NCBI GenBank assembly: GCA_966186435.1 | Contig: CBIFWW010000033.1 | Coordinates: forward strand, 1 to 26,178 | Reading direction: 5' to 3' | Length of the DNA: 26,178 bases | Source: CBIFWW01 sp966186435 | GTDB lineage: Bacteria; Pseudomonadota; Gammaproteobacteria; Enterobacterales; Enterobacteriaceae | Shown here: positions 22,921 through 26,178 of the stretch, one piece after another | How the letters are laid out: every line of letters starts with the position of its first letter | Numbering within the stretch: the stretch's first letter is position 1 | Notes under the pieces: model-generated | What the model saw: only the letters and a program-made list of their open reading frames with translations | Databases searched by the model: none | What the model was told of the DNA's origin: nothing | Position numbers and translations under genes: made by a program

Positions 22921-24312
22921 ATGAAACAGCAAACACAGAACAGTAGCACCGAGCGCAGTACCACTGACCTGACCAAAGCCGCCGTCTCCGGGTGGCTGGG
23001 CACCGCGCTTGAGTTTATGGATTTCCAGCTCTACTCCCTGGGCGCCGCCCTGGTGTTTCACGAAATCTTCTTCCCGGAACAATCAGCGGCGATGGCCCTG
23101 ATCCTGGCCATGGGCACCTACGGGGCGGGCTATGTGGCCCGAATCGTCGGGGCTTTCTTCTTCGGGCGTATGGGGGATACCATCGGCCGCAAGCGGGTAC
23201 TGTTTATTACCATCACCATGATGGGGATCTGTACCACCCTGATTGGCGTGCTGCCGACCTACGCCCAGATTGGCATTATGGCACCGGTGCTGCTGGTGAC
23301 CTTACGCATCATTCAGGGCTTAGGGGCCGGGGCGGAAATCTCCGGTGCCGGGACTATGCTTGCGGAGTATGCGCCAAAAGGTAAGCGCGGGATTATTTCC
23401 TCGCTGGTGGCGATGGGCACCAACTGCGGCACCCTCAGTGCCACCGCCATTTGGGCCTTTATGTTCTTCTGGCTGGATCGTGAAGAACTGGTGGCCTGGG
23501 GCTGGCGTATCCCGTTCCTGGCAAGCGTGGTAGTGATGCTGTTCGCCATTTGGCTTCGAATGAACCTGAAAGAATCCCCGGTGTTTGAATCAGTGCAGGA
23601 AAACGATGGCAACCCGGCGGTGGCCCAGGCTCCAGCCCAGGAGTCCATCGGGTCGATGTTCAAAAGTAAATCCTTCTGGCTGGCTACTGGGCTGCGCTTC
23701 GGTCAGGCGGGCAACTCCGGCCTGATCCAGACTTTCCTTGCCGGGTATCTGGTTCAGAGCCTGCTGTTTGAAAAGCGCATCCCCACCGATGCCTTGATGA
23801 TCAGCTCGATTATTGGCTTCCTGACCATCCCGCTGTTGGGCTGGCTCTCGGATAAATTTGGCCGCCGTCTGCCTTACATCATCGTTAATATCTCCGCCAT
23901 TCTGTTGGCCTGGCCGATGCTGTCGATCATTGTCGATAAAAGCCAGAGCGTTAGCATGATTATGGCGAGCATTATCGTTATCCATAACGTGGCGGTGCTG
24001 GGGCTGTTCGCCCTGGAAAACATCACCATGGCGGAAATGTTCGGCTCACGTAATCGCTTTACCCGCATGGCTATCTCGAAAGAAGCCGGCGGCCTGGTGG
24101 CGGTAGGTTTTGGGCCGGTACTGGCCGGGATCTTCTGCAACATGACCGGCTCCTGGTGGCCGATCCTGGTGATGATGCTGGCTTACTCCCTGGTAGGGCT
24201 GCTCTCCGCCGTGCTGATGCCGGAAGTAGCAGACCGGGATTTGACCGCGCTGGAAGACGCCGCAGATACGGAACCCAAAACCCAGGCGCAAGGGGCGCGC
24301 CATTACTCCTAA
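22921..24312 (+). CDS. ydfJ: MFS transporter of the metabolite:H+ symporter (MHS) family, full-length YdfJ
   Basis: A 12-helix transporter of 463 residues. The motif DTIGRKRVLF follows helix 2, and GLGAGAEISGAGTMLAEYAPKGKRG is the typical MHS block. In E. coli K-12 ydfJ is cut by the Qin prophage, so its protein begins near MDFQLYSLG; here the N-terminal part, including KAAVSGWLGTALEF, is joined directly to it. The frame could start at a TTG at 22885, but the ATG at 22921 with AGAGAA upstream is preferred. The gene lies 60 bases after rspB in the same direction. A sugar-acid cargo (mannonate, gluconate or similar) is inferred from the neighbours. Confidence 0.93.
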   Translation: MKQQTQNSSTERSTTDLTKAAVSGWLGTALEFMDFQLYSLGAALVFHEIFFPEQSAAMALILAMGTYGAGYVARIVGAFFFGRMGDTIGRKRVLFITITMMGICTTLIGVLPTYAQIGIMAPVLLVTLRIIQGLGAGAEISGAGTMLAEYAPKGKRGIISSLVAMGTNCGTLSATAIWAFMFFWLDREELVAWGWRIPFLASVVVMLFAIWLRMNLKESPVFESVQENDGNPAVAQAPAQESIGSMFKSKSFWLATGLRFGQAGNSGLIQTFLAGYLVQSLLFEKRIPTDALMISSIIGFLTIPLLGWLSDKFGRRLPYIIVNISAILLAWPMLSIIVDKSQSVSMIMASIIVIHNVAVLGLFALENITMAEMFGSRNRFTRMAISKEAGGLVAVGFGPVLAGIFCNMTGSWWPILVMMLAYSLVGLLSAVLMPEVADRDLTALEDAADTEPKTQAQGARHYS

Positions 24313-24333
24313 TAAACGCATTAAGGTAAAAAC

Positions 24334-24364
24334 CTGTCGGACCAATAATATTGTTGGCCGGCAG
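24334..24364 (+). other. Stem-loop after ydfJ
   Basis: CTGTCGG (24334-24340) pairs with CCGGCAG (24358-24364), and the inner ACCAATAATATTGTTGG pairs further. No T-run follows, so it is more likely an mRNA-stabilising or operator element than a terminator. The inner ACCAAT/ATTG words resemble the UxuR/ExuR half-sites seen downstream. Confidence 0.4.
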
Positions 24365-24432
24365 GGATCACACTTATGACCACTGAAATTGTTTGCCACT
24401 TACTGGATGCCTATCTTTTAATTATCTGAAAT

Positions 24433-24503
24433 AATTGGTTTTAGCGTTTTATGGTAATATTAAGTTACATTTGCTGCCATACTGACGGCGTGTAAATTGG
24501 TAC
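24433..24503 (+). promoter_or_regulatory. Candidate ydfI promoter with UxuR/ExuR-like half-sites
   Basis: TTGGTT (24435-24440) and TATTAA (24458-24463) are 17 bases apart. AATTGGT occurs at 24433-24439 and again within AAATTGGTAC at 24494-24503. The E. coli UxuR/ExuR operator is of the form ATTGGT-NN-ACCAAT, so these are left half-sites with poor right halves. The matches are visual and tentative. Confidence 0.35.
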
Positions 24504-24574
24504 AAATAAAACTCTAACTTGTCATACCACGTAGTCTGTCATCCTGAATTCGATCCCTTACAAGAGTCAGCCAA

Positions 24575-26038
24575 CTGGACAATAAATTATTAAACGCTAA
24601 CGCAATCCTCCCGGCCTACGATCGCAGCAAACTGGCAACGCGCATCGTACATCTGGGGTTTGGCGCATTCCATCGCGCGCACCAGGCGGTGTATACCGAT
24701 ATCCTGGCTGCAGAACACGGCAGTGACTGGGGTTACTGCGAAGTTAACCTGATCGGTGGCGAACAGCAGATCGCCGATCTTAAGCAACAAGACAATTTAT
24801 ACACCGTGGCAGAAATGTCTGCCGATGCCTGGCATGCCCGTGTGGTTGGCGTGGTCACGGAGGCCCTACACGCTCAGGTCGATGGCCTGGAAACCGTGCT
24901 GAGTGCGATGTGCCAGCAAGAGGTGGCTATCGTTTCTCTGACCATCACTGAGAAGGGCTACTGCCACTCCCCGGCAACGGGCCAACTGATGCTTGATCAC
25001 CCGCTGATCGTAGGGGATCTGCAAAACCCAAGCCAGCCAAAATCCGCGCCGGGCGTGGTGGTTGAAGCCCTGGCACGCCGCAAAGCCGCTGGCCTGCCAG
25101 CCTTCAGCGTCATGTCCTGCGACAATATGCCGGAAAACGGCCATGTCATGAAAAACGTGGTCACCGCCTATGCTCAAGCGTTGAATGCCGAGCTGGCTGC
25201 CTGGATCGCGGAAAACGTTACCTTCCCATCCACCATGGTTGACCGTATTGTTCCGGCGGTTACCGTGGAAACTCTCGACAAAATCGAACAGCTGACCGGC
25301 GTGCGCGACAGCGCAGGTGTGGCCTGTGAGCCATTCCGCCAGTGGGTTATTGAAGACAACTTCGTTGCGGGCCGCCCACAGTGGGAACTGGCCGGTGCCC
25401 AATTGGTGCAGGACGTGATTCCCTTTGAAGAGATGAAACTGCGGATGCTGAACGGCAGCCACTCCTTCCTGGCTTACCTGGGTTACCTGGCAGGCTATGC
25501 CCATATCAATGACTGCATGGAAGATGAAAACTACCGCCGTACCGCCTACAGCCTGATGCTGAACGAACAAGCGCCAACCCTGAAAGTGCAGGGTGTGGAT
25601 CTGGCTAAATATGCTGGTCTGCTGATCGAGCGTTACAGCAACCCGGCCCTGAAACACCGCACCTGGCAGATCGCCATGGACGGCAGCCAGAAGTTGCCAC
25701 AGCGTATGCTGGATTCAATCCGCACCCATTTGGCACAGGGCAGCGACTGGCGTCTGCTGTCACTGGGCGTGGCCGGTTGGATGCGCTACGTAGGCGGTGT
25801 CGATGAGCAGGGCCAGGTTATTGAAGTCAGCGACCCGCTGCTGGCCGATATCCGCGATGCCGTGGGCAGCAGTGCAGAAGGGGCGGCACGGGTTAATGCT
25901 CTGCTGGGCCTGAAAGCCATCTTCGGCGGTGAATTACCGGCTAACCCGGCGTTCGTTGCCCAGGCCACTGCGGCCTATGAAATGCTGCTGGCTAACGGGG
26001 CGAAAGCCACCGTGGCCGAGTACGCCAAAGGGCTGTAA
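24575..26038 (+). CDS. ydfI: Mannitol-dehydrogenase-family oxidoreductase YdfI (probable CTG start)
   Basis: A long-chain polyol/hexonate dehydrogenase, 487 residues from the CTG (E. coli YdfI 486). The family turns D-mannonate and D-fructuronate (UxuB) or mannitol and fructose into each other with NAD. The NAD motif IVHLGFGAFHRAHQ lies at about residues 24-37 from this start. KLRMLNGSHSFLAYLGYLAG carries the catalytic Lys, Asn and His. The first conventional start is a GTG at 24689, which would delete the NAD motif. Between the upstream TGA (24545) and that GTG there is no ATG, GTG or TTG. The CTG at 24575 aligns with Met1 of E. coli YdfI (LDNKLLNAN against MGNNLLSAK), and AAGAG lies 8 bases before it. 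It likely works with rspA on mannonate. A strong terminator follows. Confidence 0.85.
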   Translation: MDNKLLNANAILPAYDRSKLATRIVHLGFGAFHRAHQAVYTDILAAEHGSDWGYCEVNLIGGEQQIADLKQQDNLYTVAEMSADAWHARVVGVVTEALHAQVDGLETVLSAMCQQEVAIVSLTITEKGYCHSPATGQLMLDHPLIVGDLQNPSQPKSAPGVVVEALARRKAAGLPAFSVMSCDNMPENGHVMKNVVTAYAQALNAELAAWIAENVTFPSTMVDRIVPAVTVETLDKIEQLTGVRDSAGVACEPFRQWVIEDNFVAGRPQWELAGAQLVQDVIPFEEMKLRMLNGSHSFLAYLGYLAGYAHINDCMEDENYRRTAYSLMLNEQAPTLKVQGVDLAKYAGLLIERYSNPALKHRTWQIAMDGSQKLPQRMLDSIRTHLAQGSDWRLLSLGVAGWMRYVGGVDEQGQVIEVSDPLLADIRDAVGSSAEGAARVNALLGLKAIFGGELPANPAFVAQATAAYEMLLANGAKATVAEYAKGL

Positions 26039-26069
26039 TTAAAAGCATTTAAACACCTTTTCAACCCAC

Positions 26070-26108
26070 AAAACGCCCGATGAATTTCATCGGGCGTTTT
26101 GTTTTTTT
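26070..26108 (+). terminator. Strong intrinsic terminator after ydfI
   Basis: AAAACGCCCGATG (26070-26082) pairs perfectly with CATCGGGCGTTTT (26088-26100) around AATTT, followed by GTTTTTTT. The flanking A-run lets it work from either side. The remaining 70 bases to the window end are AT-rich, with no gene seen. Confidence 0.93.
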
Positions 26109-26178
26109 AAATCAGGCTAATACCTGATGGCAAAGTAAATTTTATATTGTTTAATTATTAATGTTTACAGTGCATAAG

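Noticed and set aside
22861..22930. Phage attachment or integrase remnants near ydfJ, as in E. coli Qin
   Set aside because: No integrase, duplicated core or phage gene is present; ydfJ is continuous.
24376..24429. 17-residue open frame (MTTEIVCHLL...) between ydfJ and ydfI
   Set aside because: A possible leader peptide, but its ribosome site is weak, it has no codon pattern tied to a regulator, and the best ydfI promoter lies after it.
24866..25657. 263-codon minus-strand open frame inside ydfI
   Set aside because: His/Gln-rich translation typical of the antisense of a GC-biased gene; no domain or start signal.
1..26178. CRISPR arrays, tRNA or rRNA genes, insertion sequences, toxin-antitoxin or defence islands
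   Set aside because: None recognised on either strand; gene content is conserved chromosomal core and accessory metabolism.

Overview
The window is chromosomal DNA from a member of the Enterobacterales. Nearly every gene has a close counterpart, in the same order, in the asr/ynf/rsp/ydf region of Escherichia coli, with one segment arranged as in Salmonella (the osmU genes sit between clcB and dmsD). It is neither of those species: a GGDEF-EAL gene and an M32 carboxypeptidase gene are added, ynfA and ynfC are missing, there is one selenate/DMSO-reductase catalytic subunit where E. coli has the ynfE-ynfF tandem, and no Qin prophage interrupts ydfJ. No tRNA, rRNA, CRISPR array, insertion sequence or prophage was seen.

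Layout. 1-2500: the 3' part of a membrane-anchored GGDEF-EAL protein, converging on ydgD (secreted trypsin-like protease), then the 27-residue membrane protein gene ydgU. 2566-5909, minus strand: asr (acid-shock repeat protein, cut by an in-frame TAA), an M32 metallocarboxypeptidase, and the MFS exporter ynfM. Divergent from ynfM is the LysR regulator ynfL (6036-6926). 7066-9090, plus strand: mlc (glucose repressor, with its own operator and a likely CRP site) and ynfK/bioD2. 9055-13894, minus strand: clcB and the four-gene osmU ABC transporter. 14211-18818, minus strand: an anaerobic molybdoenzyme operon (dmsA/ynfF, ynfG, ynfH, dmsD) with a good FNR box upstream and an intrinsic terminator downstream. 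19045-20379, minus strand: ynfD, speG, ynfB. 20621-26038, plus strand: rspA (mannonate dehydratase family), rspB, the MHS-type transporter ydfJ, and ydfI (mannonate/fructuronate oxidoreductase family), closed by a strong terminator.

How the genes work together. The minus-strand half carries stress and anaerobic functions: acid shock, betaine-type osmolyte uptake, chloride channel, spermidine acetylation and anaerobic respiration. The right end is a sugar-acid (hexonate) uptake and catabolism block. Mlc links the middle to carbon control. No wholly novel system was found. The most informative oddities are the nonsense codon inside asr with an intact in-frame repeat tail behind it, the lack of any ATG/GTG/TTG start for ydfI ahead of its NAD-binding motif (a CTG aligns with the E. 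coli start), and the uninterrupted ydfJ. Comparisons with E. coli and Salmonella proteins are from memory of those sequences, not from a search.
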